Assembly (NCBI RefSeq): GCF_001467615.1
Contig: NZ_LNYA01000024.1
Location: forward strand, 204,644 to 268,643
Origin: Legionella erythra
GTDB taxonomy: Bacteria > Pseudomonadota > Gammaproteobacteria > Legionellales > Legionellaceae
DNA: 64,000 nucleotides
Direction of reading: 5' to 3'
Position numbers and translations under genes: made by a program. The number at the start of each line of letters is the position of its first letter. Position 1 is the first letter of the stretch. Below, piece by piece: positions 63,015 to 64,000 of this stretch. Below the pieces are notes generated by a model. That model did no database searches. It saw only the letters and a list, made by a program, of their open reading frames with translations, and was not told the DNA's origin.

Positions 63015-63914
63015 ATGACCTATCAATTCAACCCCCATGCTCATGTTAAAATATGGCTTAGCAAAGATAAGGATTCATTTCTAAATCTCGAAAATATTCT
63101 TCGGCTGCTTACAGTAAGAGATAACAATCCTAATGACACCATCCATTTTGTTTATGATAGTTTGCTTTTGTCAGAGCAGGCACAACGTGAGCTGGCTTAT
63201 TTCTGTAAGAAATGCAATCTGCATCCGGTTGATGTGCGAAGCGATGTTTTCCCCGTTTGTAAAACGGAAAATGAAAAAAAATTAATTGAACTGTATGAAA
63301 ACGAGATTCTTCATATTCACGAAGGGGGGAACCTGGCAGCAGCCAGTGACATTTTACGTTGGCTTTCTCCTGTTTATGAACGCGGAACGTATACGGATTT
63401 TGATACCTATCTTAACACCAGCTCGTTGCCTCAATTCATCCCCGTTGAAAAACCATTGTTATTTCATATAGGCAGTATTATTCATCCTGATGGATTAGAA
63501 TGCATCGCCCTGAATACAGACACTATCGCCGTTATCGATAGCCAGGCAGCCAGTGAGCAAATTAATACGATCCAGGAAGATCTTATCAAAGCATGCAAAA
63601 GACAACCCCAGACCCCAGCTGACACAACGATAAGTCAACGGCTTGCCGAGATAGCCGCCCAGTATAAACAGTACAAGTTAAACCCAGAGGCATTAACAGT
63701 TGCCAATTATAACCTGGTAAGAAAATTGGCTGAATTAAGTGCGGGTAAAACCATAGTGGAAACACGTCAGGCCATCCTGTCATTAACCCTGCAGCAATTG
63801 TCTGTTTATATGACTTCGGACGATGATATGCCTGATGAAATCCGTTCACAATTGCTAAAAGAGAGCGTTATATATACAACGGGTCCAGGGGTAATCCCCC
63901 CGAAAAATAACTGA
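63015..63914 (+). CDS. DxD glycosyltransferase, probable Dot/Icm effector
   Basis: 299 residues. 'GGNLAAASDILRW' (about 104-116) and 'RGTYTDFDTYL' with D128-x-D130 match the UDP-sugar-binding core of TcdA/TcdB-like glycosyltransferases found in Legionella effectors. The DxD aspartates bind Mn and the sugar nucleotide. The C-terminal 150 residues are helical and end 'GPGVIPPKNN' just where the IS element begins, so the gene may be truncated (its stop TGA is at 63912-63914). No signal peptide is present. Host modification is inferred. Confidence 0.75.
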   Translation: MTYQFNPHAHVKIWLSKDKDSFLNLENILRLLTVRDNNPNDTIHFVYDSLLLSEQAQRELAYFCKKCNLHPVDVRSDVFPVCKTENEKKLIELYENEILHIHEGGNLAAASDILRWLSPVYERGTYTDFDTYLNTSSLPQFIPVEKPLLFHIGSIIHPDGLECIALNTDTIAVIDSQAASEQINTIQEDLIKACKRQPQTPADTTISQRLAEIAAQYKQYKLNPEALTVANYNLVRKLAELSAGKTIVETRQAILSLTLQQLSVYMTSDDDMPDEIRSQLLKESVIYTTGPGVIPPKNN

Positions 63915-64000
63915 TGCCAAAAGTAGAGTTTTCTCATAATCTATGCGGGAGGAGATTCTTCATGAAAAGATCAAAATTCAGTGATAGCCAAATATTATCG
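63911..64000 (+). mobile_element. Left end of an IS3-family insertion sequence (partial)
   Basis: Sequence from about 63911 carries an untranslated IS-like left flank and the start of orfA. The exact left inverted repeat cannot be fixed without the right end. It may begin with the TGA that stops the glycosyltransferase gene. Confidence 0.55.
63962..64000 (+). CDS. IS3-family transposase OrfA, first 13 codons
   Basis: From the ATG at 63962 the frame reads MKRSKFSDSQILS and runs off the window. This resembles the N-terminus of IS3-family OrfA proteins, whose helix-turn-helix begins 'MKKSRFTEEQI'-like. GGGAGGAG at 63947-63954 is a strong ribosome-binding site. Only the first residues are visible, so the family call is provisional. 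Confidence 0.55.
   Translation, partial: MKRSKFSDSQILS

Noticed and set aside
1..64000. tRNA, rRNA, prophage integration or CRISPR
   Set aside because: No cloverleaf-like sequence, rRNA segment, phage structural gene, integrase or repeat-spacer array was seen.

Overview
The window looks like chromosome from a Legionellaceae bacterium (genus Legionella or a close relative). This is inferred from gene content, not from a search. Ordinary gammaproteobacterial genes (coaBC-dut-algC, rdgB, trpS, ispA) alternate with eukaryote-like or probable Dot/Icm effector genes: two ankyrin proteins, a 14-repeat leucine-rich-repeat protein, a Ykt6-like R-SNARE with a CaaX end, a DxD glycosyltransferase, and several orphan proteins with acidic C-termini. 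No rRNA, tRNA or CRISPR array was seen.

Layout. 1-3.9 kb: a partial ankyrin gene, a calcineurin-like phosphoesterase, a DUF2339 membrane protein and a dienelactone hydrolase. 3.9-10.4 kb: an isonitrile-type secondary-metabolite locus. It has a PvcA-like isocyanide synthase, a PvcB-like Fe(II)/2-oxoglutarate oxygenase and a cytochrome P450 in one overlapping operon. A divergent LysR regulator, an AhpD-like protein and an FAD aromatic monooxygenase lie nearby. 10.4-19.6 kb: small orphans, the coaBC-dut-algC block, a PuuE-like deacetylase with a GNAT gene, and a second dienelactone hydrolase.

19.6-28.4 kb: nine tightly packed minus-strand genes. They begin with the R-SNARE and rdgB. A GNAT and a TPR-methyltransferase follow, then a cyanophycin-synthetase-like ATP-grasp ligase, an HMGL-type aldolase, an alpha/beta hydrolase, a rare isopropylmalate-dehydrogenase/RraA fusion and an amidohydrolase-like protein. 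The last six look like an undescribed small-molecule pathway.

28.4-39.7 kb: effector-like orphans and decayed genes. These include a papain-like protease gene with two in-frame stops and a frameshift, a frameshifted HAD gene and a shattered cis-prenyltransferase-like gene. Intact genes for a NUDIX hydrolase, a double zinc-ribbon protein, a 60-residue double-glycine peptide, an amino-acid permease, IspA and a KefB-type antiporter lie among them. 39.7-49 kb: alcohol dehydrogenase, TrpS, glycosyltransferase, ABC exporter, a GrpB-GNAT fusion and the LRR gene. 49-53 kb: a glycine-rich surface protein in two frames, coupled to an outer-membrane barrel, then an ankyrin gene. 53-60 kb: a nucleotide-phosphorolysis/metal locus (long-form thymidine or AMP phosphorylase, beta-CASP nuclease, alcohol dehydrogenase, P1B ATPase, PRPP synthetase). 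60-64 kb: a MASE3-PAS-HD-GYP protein, a glycosyltransferase effector candidate, and the start of an IS3-family element cut by the window edge.

Single-base lesions break at least four genes. They are either real decay or consensus errors, and this should be settled before any of those genes is interpreted.
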